Under the pieces are notes generated by a model. It was not told the DNA's origin, searched no databases, and saw only the letters and a list, made by a program, of their open reading frames with translations. Shown in pieces: positions 20,131 to 30,923 of a stretch of DNA of 64,000 bases (the first letter of the stretch is position 1; the number at the start of each line of letters is the position of its first letter). Both the position numbers and the translations under genes were made by a program. Location of the stretch: NCBI GenBank assembly GCA_017858095.1, contig JAFMCB010000001.1:1-64000 (forward strand), written 5' to 3'. The DNA comes from Methylophilaceae bacterium (lineage in GTDB: Bacteria; Pseudomonadota; Gammaproteobacteria; Burkholderiales; Methylophilaceae).

Positions 20131-21151
20131 ACTGATTAATATTGCGACCTAATATTTTTGCTATTTGAGTTAATTCATTCATAAGGTGTTTTAATTCCTC
20201 AGGATTAATTGCCTGGTCTGCGTCACACCAAGCCTCACAGGGATTTGGATGCATTTCCACTAATAAACCATCCGCCCCAGCAGCAATCGCAGCGCGAGAT
20301 AATGCTGCCACCATCCATGCTTTTCCACCCGCATGGGATGGGTCAATAATTACAGGCAGGTGCGTTTCCTTTTTTAAAACAGGAATGGCTGTAACGTCCA
20401 AGACATTTCTGTAATAAGTTTCGAAGGTTCTTATGCCACGTTCACAAAAGATAATATTGTGATTTCCGCCCGAGGCAATGTATTCAGCAGCCATGAGCCA
20501 CTCAGAAATGGTTGCTGACATGCCACGTTTTAGAATTACTGGGACATTGATTTTTCCAACCTCTCTTAGTAACTCAAAATTTTGCATGCTCCTTGTTCCA
20601 ATCTGAATAATATCAACTTTTTTCTCAAGAAATTTATCAAGGTGACGAATATCTAACAATTCAGTAACAATAGGCAGTCCTTCTTTATCAGCGGCCGCCC
20701 TGAACATATCTAGCCCCTCAAAACCAACTCCTTGGAATGTGTAAGGACTTGTACGTGGTTTGAAAGCACCTCCACGCATGAGATTAACTCCTGCGGCACG
20801 AACTGCTTTTGCAGATTGTTCCATTTGTTCTGGAGTTTCGACGGAGCATGGGCCTGAAATAATTTGAATATCTTTTCCACCAATTCGATGACCTGCAATA
20901 TCGATTACCGTGTCTTCGTTATGCCATTCGCGAGCAACAATTTTGTATGGCTTTACAATATGAAGGGCTTGTTCAACCCCAGGAAGTGATGCAAGAAGTT
21001 CTTCATCTAAAAGTCTCTCATCACCGATAGCACCAATAACAGTTTTTTCAATACCCTTAGAGACGCTTGCTTCAAGGCCTTTGTCTTTGATGCGGTTGAG
21101 AACGTTATCAATTTGCTCATCAGTCGCCGTTTTGTTCATCACAATAATCAT
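20129..21151 (-). CDS. aroF: 3-deoxy-7-phosphoheptulonate synthase (type I-beta with N-terminal regulatory domain)
   Basis: ISGPCSVETPEQM, GAFKPRTSPYTFQG, IDPSHAGGKAWMV; ~70-aa ferredoxin-like N-terminal extension. Confidence 0.93.
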   Translation of the reverse strand: MIIVMNKTATDEQIDNVLNRIKDKGLEASVSKGIEKTVIGAIGDERLLDEELLASLPGVEQALHIVKPYKIVAREWHNEDTVIDIAGHRIGGKDIQIISGPCSVETPEQMEQSAKAVRAAGVNLMRGGAFKPRTSPYTFQGVGFEGLDMFRAAADKEGLPIVTELLDIRHLDKFLEKKVDIIQIGTRSMQNFELLREVGKINVPVILKRGMSATISEWLMAAEYIASGGNHNIIFCERGIRTFETYYRNVLDVTAIPVLKKETHLPVIIDPSHAGGKAWMVAALSRAAIAAGADGLLVEMHPNPCEAWCDADQAINPEELKHLMNELTQIAKILGRNINQ

Positions 21152-21164
21152 ATTTTTCTAAACC

Positions 21165-22265
21165 TTAAACACATGCTAATTTTTCAAGAAATATTTTATT
21201 TTCATCTTTTAAACCAATGCTTACCCTAAGATAACTTGGCATTTTATAATTTGCTATAGGCCTTACAATCACACCATTTTTCAATAAATGGTGATAATAC
21301 ATCATTGATGCTTGTTCGTCTCTAAGTTTAAAGCTAATGAAATTGCCGTAAGAAGGGATATAGATTATATTTAGTTTCTCAAACCCGGTAATTAACTGTT
21401 TCATACCGGCATCATTAATTTTTTTACTACGCTTAATAAAATCATCATCGGCAAGTGATTCGATTGCAGCCAATTGTGCAATTTGATTCACATTAAATGG
21501 CTGCCGAATTCGATTCATGTATTCTGCAAGTGATTTATGTGTAACACCATAACCAACTCTTAATCCTGCCAATCCATGTGCTTTTGAAAAGCTTCTTGAG
21601 ACCAGTAGATTTGGATACTGCTCAAGCCAAGAAAAAGCCTCTGATTTTAAGTTATCATCCAAATATTCATCGTAAGCTTCATCCAACACAACAATAATGC
21701 TTTTTGGAACAGCAGATAAAAAATCTCTTAATTTTTTTTTATTAATTAATGTGCCTGTTGGATTATTTGGATTAGCGATAAAAATAACTTTCGTTTTGCT
21801 AGTTATTGCTTTTTCAAATGCATCCAAATCATGCTCAAAATTATTTGCTTTAACTTCTACTCCTCTTGCTCCCATCGCTTTCACAACGAGCTCATAAACG
21901 GCAAAAGCATGTTCTGAGAAAATGGCCTCGTCATTAGGTATTAAAAATGTTCGAGCGACCAGCTCAAGGATGTCATTTGATCCATTGCCTAAAATAATTT
22001 GCTTATCGTTAAGTTTAAATTTTGTTGCGATGGCTTGTTTAAGATAATAGCCATTTCCGTCTGGATAACGCTCAATATCTTTCAAGCCCTTTAAAATTAT
22101 TTTTTTTACACGCGGGCTAACTCCTAAAGGATTTTCGTTGGATGCTAGCTTAACAATTTTACTTTCATCAAGATTTAGCTCTCGCGCTACCTCTTTTATT
22201 GGACGACCACCTTGATAAGGCTCTATCTCTCCAATGTGGTTTGGAACATTGATATTAACTATCAT
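21165..22265 (-). CDS. hisC: Histidinol-phosphate aminotransferase
   Basis: KLASNENPLGVSPR, NPNNPTGTLI, SFSKAHGLAGLRVGYG. ATG at 22265 preferred over 22286 to limit overlap with pheA. Confidence 0.92.
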   Translation of the reverse strand: MIVNINVPNHIGEIEPYQGGRPIKEVARELNLDESKIVKLASNENPLGVSPRVKKIILKGLKDIERYPDGNGYYLKQAIATKFKLNDKQIILGNGSNDILELVARTFLIPNDEAIFSEHAFAVYELVVKAMGARGVEVKANNFEHDLDAFEKAITSKTKVIFIANPNNPTGTLINKKKLRDFLSAVPKSIIVVLDEAYDEYLDDNLKSEAFSWLEQYPNLLVSRSFSKAHGLAGLRVGYGVTHKSLAEYMNRIRQPFNVNQIAQLAAIESLADDDFIKRSKKINDAGMKQLITGFEKLNIIYIPSYGNFISFKLRDEQASMMYYHHLLKNGVIVRPIANYKMPSYLRVSIGLKDENKIFLEKLACV

Positions 22266-23325
22266 GACTTGCTGGGTAGGAGCCAAGTAATTTTATAAAA
22301 GAAGCTTTTGACTCTACTTGATCTATCGACAATCGAACTTTCTTCTCTTTGTAATGCCCTTCAAGGTCAATAAAAAAAACATATTCCCACAAACCAATTT
22401 TTGCTGGACGTGACTCTAACTTTGTCATACTCACCTTATTTTTTGCAAACGGTGCAACTAAATCAGCAATAGCGCCAGGCTTATTCTTTGTCGCAACTAC
22501 AATCGATGTTTTATCATTTCCACTAGGATCAACATCTTGTTTTGAGATAACAAGAAATCGCGTTGAATTCTTTCGATCATCTTCAATATTTTCAAACAAA
22601 TTATTGAGCTGGTAAAGATCAGCTGCTTTACTGCTCGCAATGGCAGCAGCATTTTTTTGATTTGCGGCTAAGCGTGCGCCTTCGGCGTTGCTCGTAACGG
22701 CAATTTTATCGACATTCGGCATGTTACTCATCAACCAATCATGACATTGGGCTAAAGACTGCCCGTGTGCATATACTTTTTTTATCGAATTTAAAGACCG
22801 GTTTTTTGATATTAAGCAATGATGAACAGGTAAAATTATTTCGCCACAAATTCTTAAGTCTTTTATTAAAAGTAGGTCGAGCGTGCGACTGATTGCTCCT
22901 TCGGTTGAATTCTCCACTGGAACTACGCCGTAATGCGCAATATCAGATTGGACTTGACTAAATACCTCATCAATACTGAAAGTCGGCATAGATTCAATAT
23001 TTTCGCCAAAATGCTTAATTGTTGCCTCTTCACTAAAAGTTCCGAGCGGGCCTAAAAAAGAAACGCTTAATTTTTTCTCTAGTGCTCGACAATTTGAAAT
23101 GATTGATTTAAAAATATTAATAACACTGGCCTGTGATAAAGGTCCTTGATTTAATTTTTTTAATTTTGCTATAAGGCTGGCTTCACGTTCTGGCTTATAA
23201 ATAACTCCATCATTTTTAAGCGTGCCAATATCTTTTGCAATAGCGGCGCGCTTTGAGAGCAAATCTAAAATATCACGATCAATCTTGTCAATATCGCTTC
23301 TTAATTTGTTTAAATTCTTTTTCAT
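22255..23325 (-). CDS. pheA: Bifunctional chorismate mutase/prephenate dehydratase (P-protein)
   Basis: N-terminal chorismate mutase helix, SFLGPLGTFSEEA, VPVENSTEGAISRTLD, ESRPAKIGLWEYVFFIDLEGH. Confidence 0.95.
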   Translation of the reverse strand: MKKNLNKLRSDIDKIDRDILDLLSKRAAIAKDIGTLKNDGVIYKPEREASLIAKLKKLNQGPLSQASVINIFKSIISNCRALEKKLSVSFLGPLGTFSEEATIKHFGENIESMPTFSIDEVFSQVQSDIAHYGVVPVENSTEGAISRTLDLLLIKDLRICGEIILPVHHCLISKNRSLNSIKKVYAHGQSLAQCHDWLMSNMPNVDKIAVTSNAEGARLAANQKNAAAIASSKAADLYQLNNLFENIEDDRKNSTRFLVISKQDVDPSGNDKTSIVVATKNKPGAIADLVAPFAKNKVSMTKLESRPAKIGLWEYVFFIDLEGHYKEKKVRLSIDQVESKASFIKLLGSYPASHDS

Positions 23326-24401
23326 GAATTATTATTTTTAAATTTTTCCATAAAAGTAATTAAAGCTTCTACGCCTTCGATTGGCATGGCGTTATAAATT
23401 GACGCACGTAAACCACCAACCAAACGATGCCCTTTTAGCTGGTATAGACCCTCTGCTTCTGCTTCTGCAACAAATTTCATAGTGAGCTCATCATTTAGAA
23501 TTCTAAACGGAATATTCATTCGAGAACGATTATTTATATCAACATTATTGTAGTAAAAGGTTGTTGAATCAATATACTCATACAAAATGGAAGCTTTTTT
23601 CTTATTTTTCTTTTCGATCTCTTGAAGGCCGCCTTGGTCTAATAGCCATTTAAAAACAAGTCCGGCCATGTAGATACTGTAAGTTGTGGGCGTATTAATC
23701 ATCGATTTATTGTCAGATTGAATTTTCCAATTGAATGTTGTAGGAGTTTTTTTATCAGAAAAATCAAGCAAGTCATCTCTTACTATTACCAATGTTACTC
23801 CTGCTGGACCAATATTTTTTTGCGCCCCCGCATAAATTACGCCAAATTTATCAATATCTAGGGGTCGCGACAAAATGTTTGATGACATATCGCAAACTAA
23901 GGTGGGTGCAATGTTTTTTGGTATTTCAAAGTATTCCACACCATGAATAGTTTCATTCATGCAAAAGTGAACGTATGCATCTGTTTCTGAAGTAACCCAA
24001 CCTTTCGGGTCAGGCGCTTTTAAAAAATGTTCCGCCTCTGAGGTGGCACCTAATTTAATGTTACCAAAAACTTGTGCGTCATTAAAAGTTCGCTTTGACC
24101 AATATCCCGATACAATATAACTAGCTGATTTTTGGTTTAAGAGATTCATTGGCACCATAAAGTTTTGTGTAATAGCGCCACCTTGAAGAAATAAAACTTT
24201 ATAATTCTTAGGAATACAAAATAATTTTCTTAAATTTTCTTCAGTTTCATCATAGATCGATAGGTAGTGTTTTCCACGATGTGACATCTCCATAACAGAC
24301 ATGCCTGTAGCGTTCCAGTTTATAAGTTCAGATTGAGCCTGGAGCAAAACTTCCTTAGGAAGAACAGAAGGTCCGGCAGAAAAATTAAATTGGCAACTCA
24401 T
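23322..24401 (-). CDS. serC: Phosphoserine aminotransferase
   Basis: [42 protein letters not shown]. Confidence 0.96.
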   Translation of the reverse strand: MSCQFNFSAGPSVLPKEVLLQAQSELINWNATGMSVMEMSHRGKHYLSIYDETEENLRKLFCIPKNYKVLFLQGGAITQNFMVPMNLLNQKSASYIVSGYWSKRTFNDAQVFGNIKLGATSEAEHFLKAPDPKGWVTSETDAYVHFCMNETIHGVEYFEIPKNIAPTLVCDMSSNILSRPLDIDKFGVIYAGAQKNIGPAGVTLVIVRDDLLDFSDKKTPTTFNWKIQSDNKSMINTPTTYSIYMAGLVFKWLLDQGGLQEIEKKNKKKASILYEYIDSTTFYYNNVDINNRSRMNIPFRILNDELTMKFVAEAEAEGLYQLKGHRLVGGLRASIYNAMPIEGVEALITFMEKFKNNNS

Positions 24402-26952
24402 CTTGATCAGCTTCTAAATGTTCTGATTCAACTATTTTTTCTAAACCAGAAAGTTTTTCATCTTTAGATAAGTTGATAAGCGTGACTCCTTGTGTGGCTC
24501 TTCCAAGTTCTCGTATTTCACTTACCCTTGTACGAATTAATACCCCACCAGTGGTAATAAGCATAATTTCATCATTGTCATGAACAAGTTTAGCGGCAAC
24601 CACAACGCCATTTCGATCACTTACTTGGATTGCTTTAACGCCCTGCGTTCCTCGTCCTGATCGTCTAAATTCGGACAAAACAGTTCGTTTACCATAACCA
24701 TTTTCAGTTGCCACCAAAACAGATTCTTCATCTGAGGATGCAATTAGTAAAGATAAAACCTGGTTTTCTGTTGGCAGCTTCATACCCCTTACTCCACGAG
24801 CATTTCTGCCCATACTTCTGACATCGTTTTCATCAAACCAAACAGCTTTACCACCATTAGACACTAATACAACATCTTGACTACCATTGGTCACATCAGC
24901 GCCAATCAAATAATCTCCATTATCAAGTTTAATTGCAATAATGCCCGACTTCCTAGGGTTGGAAAAATCTGAAAGCGGGGTTTTTTTCACTGTTCCTTTT
25001 GAGGTAGCCATGAAAATAAATTGATCGTCAACAAAATCCTTTACCGCAAGGATGGCATTAATCTTTTCACCTGGCATTAGCGGAAACAGGTTAACAATCG
25101 GTTTACCACGGCTTACGCGACTTCCTTGTGGTACTTCATATACTTTTAACCAATAAACTTGGCCACGACTGGAAAAACAAAGGATATTGTCATGTGAGTT
25201 GGCAACAAACATCTTTTCTATAAAGTCATCTTCTTTTGTTGTCATGGCTTGTTTACCGCGTCCGCCTCTTCTTTGCGCGCGATAGTCATCTAAAACTTGA
25301 GCTTTGATATAACCAGTATTTGATAATGTCACCACCATGTCCTGAGGCGCTATTAAATCCTCAATCGAAAGGTCCTGCGCATTAACAATAATTTCGCTTC
25401 TTCTTTTATCGCCATACTGGGATTTGACTTCTTCCAATTCGTCATCAATGATTTTTGTTACTCTTTCTGATTTCGATAAAATATCAAGCAAGTCAAGAAT
25501 TAAATCCATGATTTCATGATACTCGTTTACAATTTTTTCTTGCTCTAATCCCGTTAATCGTTGGAGTCTTAGCTGAAGTATCTCTTGCGCTTGTGTGTCA
25601 GATAATTTATAGCCCGTTGCTTTTAATCCAAACGTACTTGGCAGGCCATCAGGCTTTGATAAATTTTCAGAAGCCTGCTTCAACATTTCTTCTACCACAG
25701 GCGATTTCCAATCGCGCCGCATTAACTCATCTTTTGCTTCCGGTGGAGTGGCAGCTGCCTTGATAATTTTGATCATTTCATCAACGTTAGCCAATGCAAC
25801 TGCTAAGCCTTCAAGAACATGCCCGCGCTCTCTAGCTTTTTTAAGTTCATAAACAGTTTTACGGGTAATAACCTCTCTTCGATGTTTTAAAAAGGCCTCT
25901 AGAATTTGCTTAAGGTTATGAAGCTTTGGTTGACCATCATTGAGGGCAACCATGTTCATACCGAAGCTATCTTGCAGTTGCGTTTGTTTGTAGAGATTAT
26001 TTAGAATAACATCAGGAATCTCGCCTTTTTTAAGCTCAATCACAACGCGCATGCCAGATTTATCTGACTCATCTCTTAAATCCGAGATGCCATCAATTTT
26101 TTTATCCCCAACTAGCTCAGCAATTTTTTCTATAAATGTCTTTTTATTGACCTGGTAGGGTAACTCATCAACGATAATCGCCTCCCTATTTCCTTTCTCC
26201 ATCGGCTCAACATGTGTTTTTCCTCGCATTACCACCCTGCCGCGACCTGTCTTGTAACCATCTCTAACTCCGGCAATCCCATGAATAATTCCAGCAGTCG
26301 GGAAATCAGGTCCAGGAATATGTTCAATTAGGTCATCTATAGTTAATTCAGGATCTTTCAGTAATGCTTGAAGGCCATTGATTACCTCGGTTAGATTATG
26401 TGGCGGGATATTAGTGGCCATACCTACGGCAATTCCTGAACTGCCATTAATTAGTAAGTTTGGTATTTTAGTTGGCATGATTAACGGTTCGTTTTCAGAT
26501 CCGTCATAATTAGGGCCAAAATTCACTGTTTCTTTGTCAATATCGGTAAGCAGTTCATGCGCTATTTTTGACATTCGTATTTCTGTATATCGCATGGCTG
26601 CAGCATTATCGCCATCTACAGAGCCAAAGTTTCCTTGGCCATCCACTAACATGTAACGTAAACTAAAATCTTGTGCCATTCGAACGATGGTGTCATAGAC
26701 GGCAGTATCGCCATGCGGATGATATTTACCGATGACATCACCAACAATTCTGGCTGATTTTTTATAAGGTCGATTGTAATTATTGCTTAGCTCATGCATA
26801 GCAAAAAGCACTCTTCTATGCACTGGTTTTAAACCATCTCTCACATCGGGTAATGCGCGACCAACAATAACGCTCATCGCGTAATCCAGATAGGATTTTT
26901 TCATTTCATCTTCTAAGCTTACAGGGATAGTTTCTTTGGCAAATACGTCCAT
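24385..26952 (-). CDS. gyrA: DNA gyrase subunit A
   Basis: [57 protein letters not shown]. Confidence 0.98.
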   Translation of the reverse strand: MDVFAKETIPVSLEDEMKKSYLDYAMSVIVGRALPDVRDGLKPVHRRVLFAMHELSNNYNRPYKKSARIVGDVIGKYHPHGDTAVYDTIVRMAQDFSLRYMLVDGQGNFGSVDGDNAAAMRYTEIRMSKIAHELLTDIDKETVNFGPNYDGSENEPLIMPTKIPNLLINGSSGIAVGMATNIPPHNLTEVINGLQALLKDPELTIDDLIEHIPGPDFPTAGIIHGIAGVRDGYKTGRGRVVMRGKTHVEPMEKGNREAIIVDELPYQVNKKTFIEKIAELVGDKKIDGISDLRDESDKSGMRVVIELKKGEIPDVILNNLYKQTQLQDSFGMNMVALNDGQPKLHNLKQILEAFLKHRREVITRKTVYELKKARERGHVLEGLAVALANVDEMIKIIKAAATPPEAKDELMRRDWKSPVVEEMLKQASENLSKPDGLPSTFGLKATGYKLSDTQAQEILQLRLQRLTGLEQEKIVNEYHEIMDLILDLLDILSKSERVTKIIDDELEEVKSQYGDKRRSEIIVNAQDLSIEDLIAPQDMVVTLSNTGYIKAQVLDDYRAQRRGGRGKQAMTTKEDDFIEKMFVANSHDNILCFSSRGQVYWLKVYEVPQGSRVSRGKPIVNLFPLMPGEKINAILAVKDFVDDQFIFMATSKGTVKKTPLSDFSNPRKSGIIAIKLDNGDYLIGADVTNGSQDVVLVSNGGKAVWFDENDVRSMGRNARGVRGMKLPTENQVLSLLIASSDEESVLVATENGYGKRTVLSEFRRSGRGTQGVKAIQVSDRNGVVVAAKLVHDNDEIMLITTGGVLIRTRVSEIRELGRATQGVTLINLSKDEKLSGLEKIVESEHLEADQDELPI

Positions 26953-27039
26953 ATTTTTTTATTCGATTTAATTTTGAAATGAAGTTATATCTAGTCTGAT
27001 TTTATCACGTATTGTGATTGTTTATGAGATAAAAGCGGG

Positions 27040-28212
27040 TTACTTCGTTAGAAAAATTAAGTCCGATTTGATGTCTTCAATATCTTCGATTCCAACCGCA
27101 ATTCGAATCAAATTGTCCTGAATATTTGCCGCGTCTCTCTCAGCTTGAGAAAGTCTTGCATGTGTAGTGGTTGCCGGGTGCGTGATGGTAGATTTTACAT
27201 CTCCAAGATTGGCAGTGATAGATAACATTTTTGTTGAATCTATCAATTTCCAAGCCTCTTTCTTTGAACCTTTTATAGCGAACGATAAAACACCTCCACC
27301 AAGTAACTGTTGTTTCCTTGCTAAAAGGTACTGTGGGTGCGATTTTAAGCCTGGATAATAAACACGCTCAACTTTTTTTTGCTTCTCTAGCCATAATGCT
27401 AATTCAAGCGCATTTTTGGAATGAGCCTCCATTCTTATCTTAAGCGTTTCAAGCCCCTTATAAAACACCCAGGCATTAAATGGACTTAAAGTTGGTCCAG
27501 CTGATCTTAAAAATGAAAATACTTCCTTCATATCTTTTTCTCGGCCTAGAACAGCACCACCCAAACAACGTCCCTGACCGTCCAGGTATTTTGTCGCTGA
27601 ATGAATAATGATATGTGCCCCAAGCTCAATTGGTGTTTGCAAAGCGGGTGTGCAAAAACAATTATCAACAATTAACTTACAACCATTAGCATCTGCTAAA
27701 TTGGCAAGTTTCTTAATGTCACAAAGTTCAGTCAAAGGGTTTGAAGGGGTTTCAACAAACATTAATTTTGTTGTTTTCTTTACAGCCTTCTTCCATTGTG
27801 CAAAGTCAGTTAAATCCACATAAGTAATATCTAATCCCCAGCGTGATAAAATATTGTTAAAAAGCTGGATGGAAGTTCCAAAGATGCTTTTCGATACAAC
27901 CACATGATCACCCTGCGAGCAGAGTGACATAAAGCATGCCAGAATAGCCGACATACCACTTGCAGTTGCAACACATCTCTCTGCACCTTCTAGTGCAGCA
28001 AGGCGATCCTCAAACATTTTTATTGAGGGATTAGTAAATCGTGAATAAACATTGCCGCTATCAGGATTTGCAAATCTATTTGCTGCTTCTTTTGCATTTT
28101 TAAAAACAAAACTTGAAGTCAAAAACATCGCCTCAGAGTGCTCTTGCTCCTGAGTCCTAATAACTCCTGACCGAACTGCGTCAGTCGAAAATTTTGTTTT
28201 ATTTTTTTTCAT
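27040..28212 (-). CDS. metZ: O-succinylhomoserine sulfhydrylase
   Basis: Cys/Met PLP enzyme, IIHSATKYLDGQGRCLGGAVLG; classic purF-metZ neighbourhood. Start set at MKKNKTKF (28212) because the track's upstream extension is the riboswitch leader. Confidence 0.93.
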   Translation of the reverse strand: MKKNKTKFSTDAVRSGVIRTQEQEHSEAMFLTSSFVFKNAKEAANRFANPDSGNVYSRFTNPSIKMFEDRLAALEGAERCVATASGMSAILACFMSLCSQGDHVVVSKSIFGTSIQLFNNILSRWGLDITYVDLTDFAQWKKAVKKTTKLMFVETPSNPLTELCDIKKLANLADANGCKLIVDNCFCTPALQTPIELGAHIIIHSATKYLDGQGRCLGGAVLGREKDMKEVFSFLRSAGPTLSPFNAWVFYKGLETLKIRMEAHSKNALELALWLEKQKKVERVYYPGLKSHPQYLLARKQQLLGGGVLSFAIKGSKKEAWKLIDSTKMLSITANLGDVKSTITHPATTTHARLSQAERDAANIQDNLIRIAVGIEDIEDIKSDLIFLTK

Positions 28213-28223
28213 GACAAATATCC

Positions 28224-28252
28224 AAAAAAAAACCCGCACAGCTTGACGGGTT
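28224..28252 (-). terminator. Intrinsic terminator in the metZ leader
   Basis: Minus strand AACCCG-TCAAGCTGTG-CGGGTT followed by a run of 9 T; lies just before the metZ RBS/ATG. Confidence 0.85.
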
Positions 28253-28258
28253 AACCTC

Positions 28259-28310
28259 GCTTTAGCTGTTATTTTTATTGCGCCCGCAAGCTGATAATTC
28301 AAATCGGCGC
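28259..28310 (-). ncRNA. SAM-II-like riboswitch aptamer upstream of metZ
   Basis: Minus strand GCGCCGATTTGAATTATCAGCTTGCGGGCGCAATAAAAATAACAGCTAAAGC. Shares the SAM-II elements GCGC-YGAUUU...UUGC...GCGC-A/U-rich-GCUAAA; P1 GCGCC(28306-28310)/GGCGC(28280-28284). Confidence 0.85.
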
Positions 28311-28318
28311 ATGTAAAT

Positions 28319-28346
28319 ATTATCCCCTTCTCATATAAAAGGTCAA
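28319..28346 (-). promoter_or_regulatory. Putative sigma70 promoter for metZ leader
   Basis: Minus strand TTGACC (28341-28346), 16-nt spacer, GATAAT (28319-28324), directly upstream of the aptamer. Confidence 0.6.
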
Positions 28347-28350
28347 GGCT

Positions 28351-29892
28351 CTAGACGTGCTCTTCTTGCTCAACTCCATAACTCACTAAATTAAGGTCCA
28401 TTTGCGTAGTAGAATTCGTTGGCTTTTCATTTAAATTATCATCCGCGCGAAGCATTTCAATTTTACTTAAATAAGTTTCTGTAATGTCGCCTGTTACATA
28501 ATTTCCATCAAAACATGAGCAATCAAAACTTTTTAAATGCTGGTTTTCTTCAGTGACGGTTGATTTTAAGTCTTCAAGATCCTGATAAATTAGTTTATCA
28601 GCACCAATTTCTTTTAAAATTTCTTCATCTGATCGGTTGTGAGCAAGTAATTCTTGTCTTGATGGCATATCGATTCCATAAACATTGGGGTATCTTACCG
28701 GTGGTGCCGCCGAGGCGAAATAAACTTTATTGGCACCTGCGTCTCTTGCCATTTGAACAATTTCTCTAGAAGTAGTGCCGCGTACAATTGAATCATCAAT
28801 CAATAATACATTTTTATTTCTAAATTCAATTTTGATTGGATTTAACTTCTGCCTTACAGATTTTTTTCTTAATGCTTGACCTGGCATAATGAATGTACGG
28901 CCAATGTATCTATTCTTGACAAAGCCCTCTCTTAAGTCGGCATTAAGTTTTAAGGCAACCTCTTGCGCACAAGGACGACTCGTATCAGGTATTGGAATTA
29001 CTACATCAATGTCTGTCTCACCCCATTCACTAATAATTTTTTTTGCTAATGTCCTTCCCATATTCAAGCGCGTTTGGTAAACCGATACGTTATCAATGAG
29101 GGAATCAGGTCTGGCTAAATATACATATTCAAAGATGCAAGGCGCTCTTTTTTTAGATTTTACGCATTGTTTAGAATAAAAATTGCCATCCAAATCAATG
29201 AAAATGGCCTCTCCTGGCTCAACATCTCGTAACAGCCTAAATCCTAAGACATCAACAGCAACACTTTCAGAGGCAACCACATACTCAGGGCCAGCTTCTG
29301 TCTCCTTAATGCCAATAACCAATGGGCGAATACCATGAGGGTCCCTAAAAGCAAGTAAGCCAAAGTTTGCAATCATTGAAACCACTGCATACGCGCCATT
29401 ACATCGATTAAATACCGAAGTGACAGCGTCAAATATAATGTCGGAAGTTAAGACATTTTTTTGCGTAGACTTTTCTACCGCATGTGCAAAAACATTGAGC
29501 AATACTTCTGAATCAGAATTGGTATTAATATGCCTTAGGTCTTGCTTAAACATATCTTCTTTAAGACGTTCAGAATTTGTTAGGTTGCCATTGTGGCCCA
29601 AGACGATACCGTAAGGTGAATTTACATAAAAAGGCTGCGCTTCGGCGGCTGAAGATGACCCTGCAGTAGGATAACGCACATGACCAATCCCAGCATTTCC
29701 AGTCAAATGTCTCATGTGTCTTGTATGAAAAACATCTTTTACTAACCCATTGCTCTTATGCATGTAAAATCTACCGCCATCACTTGTGACGATTCCTGCG
29801 GCATCCTGCCCACGATGTTGAAGAACAAGCAAACCATCATAAAGCATCTGGTTGACTGGTTCATTAGCTACAATGCCGATTATTCCACACAT
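28351..29892 (-). CDS. purF: Amidophosphoribosyltransferase
   Basis: [60 protein letters not shown]. Confidence 0.97.
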   Translation of the reverse strand: MCGIIGIVANEPVNQMLYDGLLVLQHRGQDAAGIVTSDGGRFYMHKSNGLVKDVFHTRHMRHLTGNAGIGHVRYPTAGSSSAAEAQPFYVNSPYGIVLGHNGNLTNSERLKEDMFKQDLRHINTNSDSEVLLNVFAHAVEKSTQKNVLTSDIIFDAVTSVFNRCNGAYAVVSMIANFGLLAFRDPHGIRPLVIGIKETEAGPEYVVASESVAVDVLGFRLLRDVEPGEAIFIDLDGNFYSKQCVKSKKRAPCIFEYVYLARPDSLIDNVSVYQTRLNMGRTLAKKIISEWGETDIDVVIPIPDTSRPCAQEVALKLNADLREGFVKNRYIGRTFIMPGQALRKKSVRQKLNPIKIEFRNKNVLLIDDSIVRGTTSREIVQMARDAGANKVYFASAAPPVRYPNVYGIDMPSRQELLAHNRSDEEILKEIGADKLIYQDLEDLKSTVTEENQHLKSFDCSCFDGNYVTGDITETYLSKIEMLRADDNLNEKPTNSTTQMDLNLVSYGVEQEEHV

Positions 29893-29905
29893 AAATTGAT
29901 CTCAA

Positions 29906-30406
29906 CTAAGTCAGAATATTGTCATATTCTACATGGGTTAACCACTCTTCGGGCAAATAGGGTAAAGTTTTTTCAACGTACTCTTTGATCATTGGAACAA
30001 GTAATGATTTTGAAAGTGTTTCCTTATCAATAAAACGAAAATTTTCTGCAACCAATATTAATAGAAAGGCAATAAGGACACCCCGAATTAAACCAAAAAT
30101 ACTGCCCATTAAAACATTGGTTAATGTTAATCCGACTGTTTTGACAAATTTATTAAGCAATTTAATAAGTATTGATGCGATGATCAAAACAAAAACAAAA
30201 ATTAACAAATAAGCAATAAAATATTTTAGTGAATCATCGAAATCAAATGGGATAAATTTAGAAACAGAGTCACTCAAGATGCTGGAGAAATAAAAAGCTA
30301 GAACCCAGCTAATTATAGCTAGTAATTCTTTAATGAAGCCTCTGAAAATACCAAGTAACGAGGATATGACAATGATAAAAATTATTACATAGTCAATAAA
30401 TAGCAT
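29906..30406 (-). CDS. cvpA: CvpA family membrane protein
   Basis: DYVIIFIIVISSLLGIFRGFIKELLAIISW; adjacent to purF. Confidence 0.92.
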   Translation of the reverse strand: MLFIDYVIIFIIVISSLLGIFRGFIKELLAIISWVLAFYFSSILSDSVSKFIPFDFDDSLKYFIAYLLIFVFVLIIASILIKLLNKFVKTVGLTLTNVLMGSIFGLIRGVLIAFLLILVAENFRFIDKETLSKSLLVPMIKEYVEKTLPYLPEEWLTHVEYDNILT

Positions 30407-30923
30407 TAATATTCTTAACCTTTATCATGCCTGGTAGGTTTGCGCTTTTAATTTTTGACAGCGCTTGTTTTGCCTCATTTTGACTCTCAAAAGATTTTGT
30501 AACGAGCTTTACTTTTTCTTTACCGTCAAATTCAATTACCTCGACTTGCGCTTCAAGTCCCAAACCTTTAATAGATTGTAGTAATTTTTCCGCATTTGCT
30601 TGATTGTTAAAGATGCCTATCTGAATCAAATAAACCTTCTTTGTAGTTTCTATTTTTTCTGAAACAATTATGTTTTCGTTATCCTCTTCTATTTTCTTTA
30701 CAGTTTTAAAAAATGTATCGGGTGATTGGTTGATTTCATCATCACCCATTTGCATAAAAGAAACTTTTACATTTTTATTCAACTCTTTAACTTGAGAACG
30801 ATCTTGCAAAAAAAATATTGAGAGCGAGAATAAAATAATAAGGATAGTTACAGCACCAACTAAACGACGCTTCGCTCTTTTTATTAATATACTTTCGTGT
30901 AATGAATCATTATTTGCCACCAT
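30393..30923 (-). CDS. SPOR-domain protein (DedD-like)
   Basis: N-terminal TM plus C-terminal SPOR repeat YLIQIGIFNNQANAEKLLQSIKGLGLEAQVE; folC-cvpA context. Confidence 0.82.
   Translation of the reverse strand: MVANNDSLHESILIKRAKRRLVGAVTILIILFSLSIFFLQDRSQVKELNKNVKVSFMQMGDDEINQSPDTFFKTVKKIEEDNENIIVSEKIETTKKVYLIQIGIFNNQANAEKLLQSIKGLGLEAQVEVIEFDGKEKVKLVTKSFESQNEAKQALSKIKSANLPGMIKVKNINAIY

Noticed and set aside
27000-27034. Inverted repeats TTTTATC/GATAAAA and ATCAC/GTGAT between metZ and gyrA
   Set aside because: Short AT-rich arms with no T-tract; plausibly chance or overlapping the gyrA promoter; not strong enough to call.
28213-28302. N-terminal 30-aa extension of MetZ in the ORF track (MNYQLAGAIKITAKARLTRQAVRVFFWIFV)
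   Set aside because: This stretch is the riboswitch and terminator leader read through in frame; homologous enzymes start near MKKNKTKF.
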